A stretch of 9,554 bases of DNA from Lonsdalea britannica (GCF_946477055.1 NZ_CAMKXG010000134.1:1-9554), one strand, 5' to 3'. Numbered from the stretch's first letter, positions 1 through 7,695 are shown. Notes: generated from the letters alone by a model not told the origin. Program-made: numbers and translations.

Positions 1-1012
1 AGCCGGGGCTTTCGATATGCGTATCGAAAGCTCGCCCAAACAGTGGACGACGTTATATCAGGGCGGCAATTTCTCACGCGGTTACATCGTCAAGAAAGAC
101 GAGCTGAACACGGCGGCACAGTCGACGCGCTGGCTGGTCTTCAACACAACGCGCCCCCTGTTTCAGGATCGGCGGGTACGTCAGGCCCTGACGCTGGCGT
201 TTGATTTCAACTGGATGAACAAAGCGCTGTTTTTTAACAGCTATCAGCGTGCCAATAGCCTGTTTCAAAACACGGAGTACGCGGCGACGGGCCTTCCCAG
301 CGCCAGCGAGCTGCAATGGCTGACGCCGTTAAAAGATCGCATACCCGCAGAAGTCTTTGGTCCCGCTTACCGTCCGCCTGAATCCGACGGCAACGGTTAC
401 GATCGCGCGCATCTGCTGCAAGCGCTCGACCTGCTGAAGCAGGCGGGCTGGGAGCTAAAAAACAACGCGCTGGTCAACCAGCAGACCGGCCGCCCCTTTC
501 GGTTTGAGCTGTTGATCTCCAACGCTGGCAACGCTCAGTTCGTGCTGCCGTTTCAGCACAGTCTGAAACGACTGGGCATCGAGATGACGGTGCGTATGGT
601 GGATGTGCCGCAGTTCAACAACCGTCTGCGCAAGCGGGATTTCGATATGCTGTCGCGGCCCTATGTCACCGAGCCGTATCCCAGCGCTAATCTGGCGATG
701 AGCTGGAGCAGCCAGTATCTCGACTCCAGCTACAACTCCCCCGGCGTGCAAGATCCCGCCATCGATCACCTGATTGAGGAGATTATCCGCCATCAGGGCG
801 ATAAGTCGGCGTTGCTGCCGCTCGGGCGCGCGCTAGATCGGGTAGTGACCTGGCAACAGTTCATGATCCCGATGTGGTTTAGCAATCATGACCGCTTTGC
901 CTATTGGAACAAGTTCGGTATCCCCGCCGTACGTCCGACGTACGCGCTGGGGTTTGACAGCTGGTGGTACGACGCTGATAAAGCCGCCACCCTCCCGGCC
1001 GAACGGCAATAA
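1..1012 (+). CDS. yejA: YejA, periplasmic peptide-binding protein of the YejABEF importer (5' end missing)
   Basis: This is the C-terminal part of an SBP_bac_5 family (cluster C) solute-binding protein, which captures peptides in the periplasm and delivers them to YejB/YejE. The reading frame is open from base 2 (first residues AGAFDMRIES), so the ATG at 17-19 is internal and the true start with its signal peptide lies upstream. About 336 residues are present. E. coli YejA is roughly 600 residues by memory, so somewhat over half is seen. Recognisable YejA stretches include TRWLVFNTTRPLFQDRRVRQ, LAFDFNWMNKALF, FQNTEYAATGLP, VLPFQHSLKRLGI, LGRALDRVVTW and the ending ALGFDSWWYDADKAA. In E. coli, YejABEF takes up microcin C (established knowledge); in this organism the ligand is inferred to be oligopeptides. 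The stop is 9 bp before yejB, consistent with one operon. Confidence 0.95.
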   Translation, partial: AGAFDMRIESSPKQWTTLYQGGNFSRGYIVKKDELNTAAQSTRWLVFNTTRPLFQDRRVRQALTLAFDFNWMNKALFFNSYQRANSLFQNTEYAATGLPSASELQWLTPLKDRIPAEVFGPAYRPPESDGNGYDRAHLLQALDLLKQAGWELKNNALVNQQTGRPFRFELLISNAGNAQFVLPFQHSLKRLGIEMTVRMVDVPQFNNRLRKRDFDMLSRPYVTEPYPSANLAMSWSSQYLDSSYNSPGVQDPAIDHLIEEIIRHQGDKSALLPLGRALDRVVTWQQFMIPMWFSNHDRFAYWNKFGIPAVRPTYALGFDSWWYDADKAATLPAERQ

Positions 1013-1016
1013 GGAC
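1011..1016 (+). promoter_or_regulatory. Ribosome binding site of yejB
   Basis: AAGGAC lies 5 bases before the yejB ATG at 1022 and overlaps the yejA stop codon TAA (1010-1012). This places translation start of yejB directly at the end of yejA and supports the ATG at 1022. Confidence 0.7.
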
Positions 1017-1021
1017 TGAAT

Positions 1022-2104
1022 ATGGGAAATTACCTGTTACGACGACTGCTTTTCGTGATCCCTACTTTGTGGGCGATTATCACCGTCAATTTCTTTATCG
1101 TTCAAATCGCGCCGGGCGGACCGGTCGATCAGGCCATCGCGGCGATTGAGATGGGACAGTTGAGCGGCTACGGCAGCAGCGGCGGTCAGGCCAACGGGCT
1201 GGGCGGCAAACCCTCGGTAGAGAATACCTATCGCGGCGGTCGGGGATTGGATCCGGAGGTGATACAGGAAATCACCCAACGCTACGGCTTCGACAAACCG
1301 CTGCACGAACGCTATTTCAAGATGCTGTGGGACTATGTGCGTTTCGACTTCGGCGATAGCCTGTTTCGCGGCGAGTCGGTGATCAGCCTTATCAAGGATC
1401 GCATGCCGGTGTCCATCTCGCTGGGGCTGTGGAGCACGCTGATTATCTACCTGGTCTCAATACCACTGGGTATCAAAAAGGCGGTTCGCGACGGTTCGAG
1501 CTTTGATACCTGGAGCAGCACGCTGATCGTGGTTGGTTACGCCATCCCGGCATTTTTGTTCGCTATCCTGCTAATCGTACTGTTCGCGGGCGGCAGCTAT
1601 CTGGACTGGTTCCCGCTGCGGGGTCTGGTTTCCAGCCACTTCGACACCCTGCCCTGGTACGGCAAGATCACCGACTATCTGTGGCATATCACGCTGCCGG
1701 TGTTGGCCCTGGTGATCGGCGGCTTTGCCACGCTGACGATGCTGACCAAAAATGCCTTTCTGGATGAGATCCGCAAGCAATACGTCGTCACCGCACGCGC
1801 CAAAGGGCTCAATGAGAAAAGCATTCTGTACCGTCACGTATTCCGCAACGCCATGCTGCTGGTCATCGCCGGTTTTCCCGCCACCTTTATCAGCATGTTC
1901 TTTACCGGTTCGCTGCTGATCGAAGTCATGTTCTCGCTCAATGGGCTGGGGCTATTGGGCTACGATGCCACACTACAGCGCGACTACCCGGTCATGTTCG
2001 GCACGCTGTATATCTTCACGCTCGTCGGCTTGCTGCTGAATATCATCAGCGACATGACCTACACGCTGGTCGATCCGCGTATTGATTTTGAGGAGCGCCA
2101 ATGA
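1022..2104 (+). CDS. yejB: YejB, inner-membrane permease of the YejABEF peptide importer
   Basis: Binding-protein-dependent transport permease (BPD_transp_1, DppB/OppB type), forming the membrane channel with YejE. The 360 residues are close to E. coli YejB (about 364). Visible parts: membrane segment near residues 8-28; a Gly/Ser-rich periplasmic stretch at about 44-76 containing GYGSSGGQ and [10 protein letters not shown]; then about five more hydrophobic segments (roughly 131-150, 166-190, 224-242, 278-300, 325-346). The cytoplasmic EAA-type loop that docks on the ATPase is at about 248-276 (core [17 protein letters not shown]). The C-terminus [10 protein letters not shown] is typical of DppB-like permeases. 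The Gly-rich insertion is longer than the equivalent part of DppB and appears characteristic of YejB. It overlaps yejE by 4 bp (ATGA), so translation is probably coupled. Confidence 0.97.
   Translation: MGNYLLRRLLFVIPTLWAIITVNFFIVQIAPGGPVDQAIAAIEMGQLSGYGSSGGQANGLGGKPSVENTYRGGRGLDPEVIQEITQRYGFDKPLHERYFKMLWDYVRFDFGDSLFRGESVISLIKDRMPVSISLGLWSTLIIYLVSIPLGIKKAVRDGSSFDTWSSTLIVVGYAIPAFLFAILLIVLFAGGSYLDWFPLRGLVSSHFDTLPWYGKITDYLWHITLPVLALVIGGFATLTMLTKNAFLDEIRKQYVVTARAKGLNEKSILYRHVFRNAMLLVIAGFPATFISMFFTGSLLIEVMFSLNGLGLLGYDATLQRDYPVMFGTLYIFTLVGLLLNIISDMTYTLVDPRIDFEERQ
2090..2095 (+). promoter_or_regulatory. Ribosome binding site of yejE inside yejB
   Basis: GAGGAG sits within the last codons of yejB (encoding part of FEERQ), 5 bases before the yejE ATG at 2101. 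It fixes the yejE start and fits with the ATGA stop/start overlap. Confidence 0.7.
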
Positions 2105-3126
2105 GTCGACTCAGTCCCCCTAACCAAGCCCGCTGGGCGCGCTTCCGACACAATCGCCGGGGCTACTGGTCACTGTGGATTTTTCTGATCTTCTTCATCG
2201 TCACGCTGTTTTCGGAGTTGATCGCCAACGATAAGCCGCTATTGGTGCGCTATGACGGTCAGTTTTATGTGCCGTTTATGGCCAACTATAGCGAAACCAC
2301 TTTTGGCGGTGAGTTTGCTACTACGGCCGACTATCGCGATCCGTATCTGGTCAAACGGCTGGAAGATCATGGCTGGGCCCTGTGGCCTCCGGTGCGTTAT
2401 CACTACGACACCATCAATTACGCCACGACCACGGCATTTCCCTCGCCGCCGTCCTGGGACAATCTGCTCGGCACCGACAGTCAGGGCAAAGACGTGTTAG
2501 CGCAGGTGCTATATGGCTTTCGTCTGTCGCTCCTGTTCGGCCTGTCGCTCACCCTGTTGTCCTCCGTTATCGGCATTGTCGTCGGCGCGACGCAGGGCTA
2601 CTACGGCGGCCGACTCGACCTTTGGGGGCAACGCTTTATCGAAGTCTGGTCGGGCATGCCGACGCTATTTTTGATTATTTTGCTCTCCAGCGTGCTGCAA
2701 CCGACGTTCTGGTGGCTGCTGGCGATTACCGTGCTGTTCGGCTGGATGACGCTGGTCGGCGTGGTGCGGGCGGAGTTCCTGCGCACCCGCAACTTCGACT
2801 ATATCCGGGCAGCGCAGGCCATGGGCGTCAGTGACCTCATGATTATCTTCCGCTGCATGTTGCCCAATGCGATGGTGGCGACGCTCACCTACCTGCCGTT
2901 TATCCTCTGTGGTTCCATCATCACGCTGACGTCGCTGGACTTTCTGGGCTTCGGCCTGCCGATAGGCTCGCCCTCGCTGGGCGGACTGCTGCTCGAAGGC
3001 AAAAATAACCTGCAGGCGCCGTGGCTCGGGATCACCATCTTCATGGTAATGGCGATCGTCCTGTCACTCCTGATCTTTATCGGCGAAGCGGTACGCGACG
3101 CCTTCGACCCGAGCAAGGTGTATTGA
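2101..3126 (+). CDS. yejE: YejE, second inner-membrane permease of the YejABEF importer
   Basis: DppC/OppC-type permease; 341 residues, the same as E. coli YejE by memory. It has an N-terminal membrane segment at about 23-43 and a long periplasmic region at 45-120 (OppC_N-like, rich in aromatic residues). The conserved entry motif [20 protein letters not shown] is at 121-140. Further hydrophobic segments lie at about 143-163, 187-222, 258-280 and 308-328. The EAA loop, with core [21 protein letters not shown], spans about 236-256. The C-terminus [13 protein letters not shown] is typical of the family. The start overlaps the yejB stop and is preceded by GAGGAG at 2090-2095, 5 bases before the ATG. 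YejE and YejB should form the heterodimeric channel driven by YejF. Confidence 0.97.
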   Translation: MSRLSPPNQARWARFRHNRRGYWSLWIFLIFFIVTLFSELIANDKPLLVRYDGQFYVPFMANYSETTFGGEFATTADYRDPYLVKRLEDHGWALWPPVRYHYDTINYATTTAFPSPPSWDNLLGTDSQGKDVLAQVLYGFRLSLLFGLSLTLLSSVIGIVVGATQGYYGGRLDLWGQRFIEVWSGMPTLFLIILLSSVLQPTFWWLLAITVLFGWMTLVGVVRAEFLRTRNFDYIRAAQAMGVSDLMIIFRCMLPNAMVATLTYLPFILCGSIITLTSLDFLGFGLPIGSPSLGGLLLEGKNNLQAPWLGITIFMVMAIVLSLLIFIGEAVRDAFDPSKVY

Positions 3127-3127
3127 T

Positions 3128-4720
3128 ATGACCACGACTCCCCTGTTACAGATCAAAGATCTCAGCATCGCCTTCCAGCACGGTGATGCCGAAAGGCGCG
3201 TGGTAGACGGCGTTTCCTTCGATATTCACACGGGCGAAACGCTCGCGCTGGTCGGCGAGTCCGGCTCTGGGAAAAGCGTGACGGCGCTGTCGATTTTGCG
3301 CCTGCTGCCTTCCCCGCCGACGCGCTATCCTCAGGGCGATATTCTGTTCGACGGTCAATCCCTACTGCATGCGCAGGAAGAGACGTTGAGGCGGTTGCGC
3401 GGCAATCGTATCGCCATGATTTTCCAGGAGCCGATGGTCTCGCTCAATCCGCTGCAAAGCGTGGAAAAACAGCTGGCGGAAGTGCTGTCGCTACACCGGG
3501 GAATGCGTCGGGAAGCGGCACGCGGCGAGATCGTCGAGTGTCTGGAGCGCGTCGGTATACGGCAGGCGAAATCCCGACTGGCGGACTACCCGCACCAACT
3601 GTCGGGCGGAGAGCGTCAGCGCATCATGATCGCGATGGCGTTGCTCACCCAGCCCGATTTGCTGATTGCTGACGAGCCAACCACGGCGCTGGATGTCACG
3701 GTGCAGGCGCAAATCCTGACCCTGCTGGCGGAGTTAAAGCAGGAGCTGGGGATGAGTCTGCTGTTTATTACTCATAACCTGAACATCGTCCGGCGACTGG
3801 CGGACAACATCGCAGTGATGCAAAACGGCCAATGCGTTGAACTCAATCAGGCTCATGCGCTGCTGACGTCTCCCCAACATCCTTATACGCGCCAACTGCT
3901 GAACGCTGAACCGACCGGTGATCCCCCTGCGCTGACGACGGAGCCTTCGCCGCTGTTGGAGGTCAAACACCTGAGCGTGAGCTTCCCGGTCAAACGCGGG
4001 TTACTGAAGCGTAAAACGGCAGAAAAACAGGTAGTGCAGGACATTAGCTTTACGCTGCGACGGGGGGAAAGTCTGGGATTGGTCGGCGAATCCGGCTCCG
4101 GCAAAAGCACCACGGGGCTGGCGCTGCTGAGGCTGCTGGTCTCTCAAGGTGAAATCTGGTTCGATGGTCAGCCACTGCATCAGTTCGGCCGTCGTCAAAT
4201 GCTGCCGATGCGTCGACGCATACAGGTCGTGTTTCAGGACCCCAACTCCTCGCTGAATCCACGCCTGAATGTGGAGCAGATTATTGCCGAAGGGCTCACC
4301 GTGCATGCCAAAATGACGTCCGCAGAGCGCGAAGCGCGGGTGGTCGCCACGCTGCAGGAAGTGGGGCTAGACCCGGACAGCCGCCATCGCTACCCGTCTG
4401 AGTTTTCCGGCGGCCAGCGCCAGCGTATCGCCATTGCCCGTGCGCTGATCCTGCAACCCGAACTGCTGATTCTGGATGAACCGACGTCATCGCTCGACCG
4501 CACCGTACAGGCGCAGATTTTGACGCTGTTACAGGCGCTACAGCGCAAACATGGGCTCGCTTATGTGTTTATCAGTCATGACCTGCAGGTGGTCCGCACG
4601 CTGTGCCATCAGGTGATCGTGCTGCAAGAGGGTCACGTCGTGGAGCAGGGAGAGTGTCGGGCAGTCTTTACTGAGCCACAGCAGCCCTACACGCGTGAGC
4701 TACTGCAGTTATCGATGTGA
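3128..4720 (+). CDS. yejF: YejF, double ATP-binding subunit of the YejABEF importer
   Basis: Fused ABC ATPase with two nucleotide-binding domains in one chain, energising peptide import through YejB/YejE. Length 530 residues (E. coli about 529). Domain 1: Walker A GESGSGKS 43-50, Q-loop Q100, signature LSGGE 158-162, Walker B LLIADE 178-183, H-loop H216. Domain 2: Walker A GESGSGKS 320-327, Q370, signature FSGGQ 426-430, Walker B LLILDE 446-451, H484. Both domains end in the oligopeptide-ABC tail motif (HPYTRQLL about 251-258; QPYTRELL about 519-526). All catalytic residues are present in both halves, so both sites should hydrolyse ATP (inference). The start is 1 bp after the yejE stop, with AAGGTG at 3115-3120 as ribosome binding site. 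It is the last gene of the operon. Confidence 0.97.
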   Translation: MTTTPLLQIKDLSIAFQHGDAERRVVDGVSFDIHTGETLALVGESGSGKSVTALSILRLLPSPPTRYPQGDILFDGQSLLHAQEETLRRLRGNRIAMIFQEPMVSLNPLQSVEKQLAEVLSLHRGMRREAARGEIVECLERVGIRQAKSRLADYPHQLSGGERQRIMIAMALLTQPDLLIADEPTTALDVTVQAQILTLLAELKQELGMSLLFITHNLNIVRRLADNIAVMQNGQCVELNQAHALLTSPQHPYTRQLLNAEPTGDPPALTTEPSPLLEVKHLSVSFPVKRGLLKRKTAEKQVVQDISFTLRRGESLGLVGESGSGKSTTGLALLRLLVSQGEIWFDGQPLHQFGRRQMLPMRRRIQVVFQDPNSSLNPRLNVEQIIAEGLTVHAKMTSAEREARVVATLQEVGLDPDSRHRYPSEFSGGQRQRIAIARALILQPELLILDEPTSSLDRTVQAQILTLLQALQRKHGLAYVFISHDLQVVRTLCHQVIVLQEGHVVEQGECRAVFTEPQQPYTRELLQLSM

Positions 4721-4722
4721 GA

Positions 4723-4747
4723 GCAACCCGGCCTGCGGGTTGCCTTT
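4723..4747 (+). terminator. Hairpin between convergent yejF and yejG, likely terminator
   Basis: GCAACCCG (4723-4730) pairs perfectly with CGGGTTGC (4736-4743) around a 5-base loop, giving an 8-bp GC-rich stem 2 bases after the yejF stop codon. It is followed only by a short T run (CTTT), so it is a weak-tailed intrinsic terminator for yejF. On the other strand it lies just past the yejG stop and could also stop yejG transcription, although its tail there is not T-rich. Confidence 0.65.
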
Positions 4748-5091
4748 CAGAAGGGATATTGCGCGCTAATGGGCTCGGCAATCGCCACGCCCAGATTTTT
4801 CAGCCGACATAAGGCGGCGCTTTCATCCTGACGGTGCAGAAACAGGCAGGACTCCCCTTCCCATTCCAGCACGCTGCACTCCACCTGGATTTCGTCCAGC
4901 GATCGTTTCAGCTGCGGCATAATACGGCGAGCATCTTCTTCATCATGACTTAACATCTTGAATCCGATGAGGTTATCGTCATCTTCGCTGCCGTTGAGGG
5001 GGATCGGTTCTACACGGATACCCGTGCAACCCGTTAACCAACGGTAACTTTGCGGCAAACGATGAACCACCGAAAGTTGAAGACTATTCAC
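4747..5091 (-). CDS. yejG: YejG family small protein
   Basis: 114 residues, the same length as E. coli YejG and recognisable by the N-terminus NSLQLSVVHRLPQSYRW and the C-terminal half CSVLEWEGESCLFLHRQDE ... CRLKNLGVAIAEPIS. No signal peptide or membrane segment is seen, so it should be cytosolic. I am not certain of an established biochemical role and assign none. The start is GTG at 5089-5091, not ATG. It is supported by GAGGA (5100-5104) 8 bases upstream and by the match to the family N-terminus. It is transcribed convergently with yejABEF, so it is not part of that operon. It lies downstream of bcr on the same strand but is separated by 323 bp, so it probably has its own promoter. Confidence 0.92.
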   Translation of the reverse strand: MNSLQLSVVHRLPQSYRWLTGCTGIRVEPIPLNGSEDDDNLIGFKMLSHDEEDARRIMPQLKRSLDEIQVECSVLEWEGESCLFLHRQDESAALCRLKNLGVAIAEPISAQYPF

Positions 5092-5227
5092 AGCTGTTTT
5101 CCTCGGTTAAGCAAAAATGCAAATTTACAAAATAAAAACATAATCAAAACATCTTTGACGCGGGCTTCCTGCCTGACATCAGCCCTGCGCTAAGGCGCTC
5201 GCGGCGGTAAAACCACCCGGCGACCTG

Positions 5228-5276
5228 TTCGTGATAACCCATTCTGACGGTTATATTTTGTTAAGGCGATCACGAA
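5228..5276. repeat. Inverted repeat TTCGTGAT / ATCACGAA upstream of yejG
   Basis: TTCGTGAT at 5228-5235 is matched by its exact reverse complement ATCACGAA at 5269-5276, with 33 bases between. Inside lies a smaller hairpin, ATAACC (5234-5239) with GGTTAT (5249-5254), loop 9. The inner left arm overlaps the outer one by two bases, so the two foldings compete slightly. It could be a two-site operator or an RNA structure in the yejG leader, or chance in a gene-free region. Confidence 0.4.
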
Positions 5277-5279
5277 TGA

Positions 5280-5313
5280 GGGGTAATTTTTGTTATATGT
5301 AACCTTTTACCCC
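5280..5313. repeat. Nested inverted repeat GGGGTAA / TTACCCC
   Basis: GGGGTAA (5280-5286) and TTACCCC (5307-5313) are exact reverse complements. Between them GTTA (5292-5295) and TAAC (5300-5303) form a second, concentric pairing around a TATG loop. The interior loop is TTTTT on one side and CTT on the other. It has no T-tail on either strand, so it is not a standard terminator. It may be an operator-like palindrome or a structured element in the bcr 3' untranslated region or yejG leader. Confidence 0.4.
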
Positions 5314-5414
5314 CGATATCTCAACCGTTATTTTCATATTATTCACTTTTTAGAGCAAAATATTCACAATTAAGGAACATTCGTGCTTCTTTGTTGTGGC
5401 ATGTCGCGATCGAC

Positions 5415-6605
5415 TCAAGCACGACGAGGCCGGTTGGCATACACATAAAGCGCCAATGCGCCCGCCGAACACACCACCATACTGATCACCATCGGCCAGG
5501 CCGTATGGAACGCCGCCACCGACAGCGCAACGCCGACCAGCGAACCCAATCCGAAACGCAACGTCCCTGCAACGGAAGAGGCCGTCCCCGCCATATGCGG
5601 GAAATCGCCCAGCACCACGGCCAGCGCATTTGAGGCGACCGTCGCCACGCAGCCGACATAGATGGCTACCCCGACGACCAGCGGCAGAAACCCCAGATGC
5701 AGGGCGCAAACCGCCACCAGAAAGATCCCCATGACAAACTGAATCAGAATGCCCAGGCGGAACATAAATAACGCCCCCATTCGCGACACGATGCGGCTGT
5801 TCAACAACGTCATCAGGAACAGAAAGATGATGTTAAGCGCAAAATAGTAACCGAAATTCTGCGGTGACACGCCGTTCAGATCGATGTACACGAACGGCCC
5901 TGCGCTGAGAAACGAGAACATACCGGCGAACGATAGGCCGCTGGCGAGCATATAGCTCATCACCCGGCGATGGCGAAACAGCAGCACAAAGTTGTTCAGC
6001 GTCGTTTGCAGGTTAAACCGCTGTCGGCGTTCTGGCGGCAGCGACTCACGCACATATTTCCAGACCAGCACAGAGGTCAGAAGCGAGGCGGCGGCGATCG
6101 TCCAGAAAATGGCATGCCAGTTCAACCAAAACAGCAGCGCGCCGCCTAAAATGGGCGCCAGCAGAGGGGCGACGGTCATGACCAGGATGACAAACGACAT
6201 CATCCGCGAGAACTCCTCTTTGGAGAACATATCCCGCATCAGCGCATTGATGACCACGCTCGCGGACGCTGCGGACAGGCCATGAAGAAAGCGCATCGCC
6301 ACCAGCTGTTCCACCGTTTGTGAAAGCGCGCAGGCGACGGCGGCGACCGTGAACATGATCACGCCTCCGAGAATGACCGGGCGACGTCCGACGCTGTCCG
6401 ACATTGGGCCGTAAAATATCTGGCCGATGGCGAAGCCGAAGATGTAGGCGCTGAGCGTCATCTGCACGCGTCCGGCGTCTACGTCAAACTCTTTGGCGAT
6501 AACCGGAAGCGCAGGCAAATACATGTCGATGGCGAGCGGCATCAGCATGGAGATCAGGCCCAGAATGACGATCAGACCAACGCGGGAAGGTAGTTGAGCT
6601 TGCAC
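5415..6605 (-). CDS. bcr: Bcr, MFS multidrug (bicyclomycin) exporter
   Basis: Bcr/CflA subfamily (DHA1, 12-TM major facilitator) proton-coupled exporter. In E. coli, overexpressed Bcr gives bicyclomycin and sulfonamide resistance and has been linked to cysteine/dipeptide export (established knowledge; substrate here inferred). 396 residues, the same as E. coli Bcr. Visible: TM1 motif [13 protein letters not shown] around residues 24-36 with conserved Asp27; MFS motif [12 protein letters not shown] at 66-76; [19 protein letters not shown] around 120-138; a proline/glycine-rich [10 protein letters not shown] in TM5 at 146-155, the motif C region of exporters; FGYYFALN around 251-258; and [18 protein letters not shown] around 335-352. 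The start is GTG at 6603-6605, with AGGAG (6617-6621) 11 bases upstream. There is no ATG in frame nearby, and the length equals the homologue. Confidence 0.95.
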   Translation of the reverse strand: MQAQLPSRVGLIVILGLISMLMPLAIDMYLPALPVIAKEFDVDAGRVQMTLSAYIFGFAIGQIFYGPMSDSVGRRPVILGGVIMFTVAAVACALSQTVEQLVAMRFLHGLSAASASVVINALMRDMFSKEEFSRMMSFVILVMTVAPLLAPILGGALLFWLNWHAIFWTIAAASLLTSVLVWKYVRESLPPERRQRFNLQTTLNNFVLLFRHRRVMSYMLASGLSFAGMFSFLSAGPFVYIDLNGVSPQNFGYYFALNIIFLFLMTLLNSRIVSRMGALFMFRLGILIQFVMGIFLVAVCALHLGFLPLVVGVAIYVGCVATVASNALAVVLGDFPHMAGTASSVAGTLRFGLGSLVGVALSVAAFHTAWPMVISMVVCSAGALALYVYANRPRRA

Positions 6606-6755
6606 TGAAAATCATTCTCCTGATAGACAACACGATCCCACGACGAAGGAGCACGTGGCCCCGCACTTTTTCACCGACGGTCTGGACGCAACGATTGACG
6701 AAACGCTGAACGGGTCGGGCCGCCCATACCAATGACGGCCCCGATCAGAAGACGG
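6606..6755. other. 150-bp gap between rsuA and bcr, no gene seen
   Basis: rsuA and bcr run in the same direction with this 150-bp gap. It contains the bcr ribosome binding site (AGGAG, complement of 6617-6621) and one GC-rich inverted repeat near the rsuA end. Open frames across it are extensions of a frame overlapping bcr and look like shadows. No clear sigma-70 promoter is seen, so whether bcr is read through from rsuA is open. Confidence 0.5.
6717..6741 (-). repeat. GC-rich inverted repeat downstream of rsuA, possible hairpin
   Basis: GGGCCG (6717-6722) and CGGCCC (6736-6741) are exact reverse complements with a 13-base loop, starting 14 bases after the rsuA stop in the direction of transcription. 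On the - strand no T-run follows, so it is at best a weak or Rho-assisted stop, or an RNA-stabilising hairpin between rsuA and bcr. Confidence 0.3.
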
Positions 6756-7454
6756 TTAGAGGCCGACGCTGGCCACTTCTTCCGGCGTCAGAGGACGGTA
6801 CTCGCCCTCGTCCAGCGACGCGTCCAGAACGATACCGCCGATACGCTCCCGGTGAAGCGCCACCACGTGGTTCCCCACCGCGGCAAACATGCGTTTCACC
6901 TGATGGTAGCGACCTTCGCTGATGGTCAAGCGCACCTGCTGATCATCGACCTGTTCCAACGTGGCGGGCAGCGTCAGACTCTTTTCATTGTTCAGCTGGA
7001 TCCCGGCGGCGAACTGCGCGGCCGTCTCCGGGTGTAAAGGCTGTTCCAGCGTCACAAGATAGGTTTTCTCGCAGTGGTGTTTGGGCGAGGTGATGCGATG
7101 AGACCACTGCCCGTCGTCCGTCAACAGCACCAGTCCGCTGGTATCAATATCCAGGCGGCCTGCGGCGTGAAGCTTATGCGCCATCGGCTCATCCATAAAG
7201 TATAGGATAGTCGGGTGGTCCGGATCGTCGGTAGAACAGACATAGCCCTGCGGCTTATGCAGCATGAAATAGCGCGGCCCGTGCTGCTGTTCGAGGGGAC
7301 GACCGTCAAACTCGACGATCTGGTCCGGCAACAGCTTGAAAGAGCCGGTTTTGACGACTTCGCCATCCACAGTGACTCGCTGAGCGCGAAGTTCACGCGC
7401 GACCAGGGAACGGCTGAGTCCCAACTGCTGAGATAAAAATTTGTCCAATCGCAT
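6756..7454 (-). CDS. rsuA: RsuA, 16S rRNA pseudouridine(516) synthase
   Basis: Converts uridine 516 of 16S rRNA to pseudouridine during small-subunit assembly in the cytosol. 232 residues (E. coli 231). N-terminal S4 RNA-binding domain at about 1-60 ([24 protein letters not shown]). The catalytic domain contains [20 protein letters not shown] around 58-77, the catalytic loop [19 protein letters not shown] at 97-115 with Asp102 as expected nucleophile, CEKTYLVTL around 128-136, and [19 protein letters not shown] around 179-197. I chose the ATG at 7452-7454 because it gives the family N-terminus; the frame continues 23 codons upstream to another ATG at 7521-7523, but that sequence is not family-like. 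The ribosome binding site is weak (AGG about 13 bases upstream). It is divergent from the radD pair and is followed by bcr on the same strand. Confidence 0.96.
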   Translation of the reverse strand: MRLDKFLSQQLGLSRSLVARELRAQRVTVDGEVVKTGSFKLLPDQIVEFDGRPLEQQHGPRYFMLHKPQGYVCSTDDPDHPTILYFMDEPMAHKLHAAGRLDIDTSGLVLLTDDGQWSHRITSPKHHCEKTYLVTLEQPLHPETAAQFAAGIQLNNEKSLTLPATLEQVDDQQVRLTISEGRYHQVKRMFAAVGNHVVALHRERIGGIVLDASLDEGEYRPLTPEEVASVGL

Positions 7455-7695
7455 TAACGGTTTACTGCCTATATTGCATATGTGGCTGGTCAGGGCTTGG
7501 CCCTGCGTGCAGGAACGAGTCATCGTGTCGCTGTGTTCGCCGCGCCGACCGCAAATGCTTGCTGGTTGACCGGCTCAACGCCTACCGTTGCTCGCTCCTA
7601 TCCTGAGTAATAGGCATAATAGAAGCAATTTCGCTGCTGTCCAAGCGGCGGAACCCTTCTCAATGGTGGTGTGCATATTCCAAAGGAGCCTTATT
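7455..7695. promoter_or_regulatory. Divergent intergenic region between rsuA and the radD leader ORF
   Basis: This 241-bp stretch must carry promoters for rsuA (leftward) and for the small ORF-radD pair (rightward). CATAAT at 7615-7620 is a fair rightward -10, but its best-spaced -35 is poor (TTGCTC at 7588-7593 has a 21-bp spacer). A perfect CAGGGC-TTG-GCCCTG hairpin lies at 7491-7505 in the rsuA leader. Overlapping small hairpins GTTGA/TCAAC (7565-7579) and CAACG/CGTTG (7576-7590) share the CAAC bases. No LexA-type CTGT-N8-ACAG box was seen despite the DNA-repair gene downstream. Confidence 0.45.
7684..7688 (+). promoter_or_regulatory. Strong ribosome binding site of the YecH-like ORF
   Basis: AGGAG (7684-7688 within CAAAGGAGCC) is 7 bases before the ATG at 7696. 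It decides the start of the 58-codon ORF over the ATG at 7588, which has no such site. It is also the only good ribosome binding site ahead of radD. Confidence 0.7.

Larger units (their letters stand above)
5092..5414. other. Gene-free AT-rich stretch between yejG and bcr
   Basis: This 323-bp stretch holds no convincing ORF on either strand. It should contain the yejG promoter (- strand) and the end of the bcr transcript. It is much more AT-rich than the flanking genes, especially 5105-5155 and 5280-5390. A - strand TATAAC (complement of 5249-5254) is a possible -10 for yejG, but no good -35 is present at 16-18 bp, so I do not call a promoter. Two inverted repeats (5228-5276 and 5280-5313) are listed separately. 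No clean terminator with a T-tract was found for bcr. Confidence 0.6.

Noticed and set aside
2382..2834. 150-residue + strand frame inside yejE
   Set aside because: It is a +1 shadow of a complete, motif-bearing permease gene.
3250..4110. Similar DNA stretches around the two Walker A motifs of yejF, considered as a direct repeat
   Set aside because: They are explained by the ancient duplication of the ABC domain common to all YejF-like fused ATPases.
5150..5190. TTGACG at 5155-5160 as a rightward -35 box for a small RNA
   Set aside because: No acceptable -10 hexamer lies 16-18 bases downstream, so a promoter is not supported.
5350..5709. 119-residue - strand and 80-residue + strand frames at the 3' end of bcr
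   Set aside because: They overlap the intact Bcr C-terminus in other frames, and the compositions are low-complexity Arg/Gly/His-rich, as expected of shadows.
6613..6615. ATG on the - strand just after the AGGAG upstream of bcr
   Set aside because: It is out of frame with bcr and only about one base from the AGGAG, too close to be used; the GTG at 6603-6605 gives the correct Bcr N-terminus and length.
6484..6732. 82-residue - strand frame overlapping the start of bcr and the bcr-rsuA spacer
   Set aside because: It overlaps the well-supported bcr start in another frame, has no recognisable similarity or ribosome binding site at its ATG, and is Arg-rich as expected of a GC-rich shadow frame.
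7455..7523. N-terminal extension of RsuA by 23 codons to the ATG at 7521-7523
   Set aside because: The added residues do not resemble RsuA, whose family N-terminus MRLDKF begins at 7454.
7588..7695. Longer form (94 residues) of the small ORF starting at 7588
   Set aside because: There is no ribosome binding site at 7588, and the added residues contain no family-like sequence; the ATG at 7696 has AGGAG at ideal spacing and the YecH-like opening.
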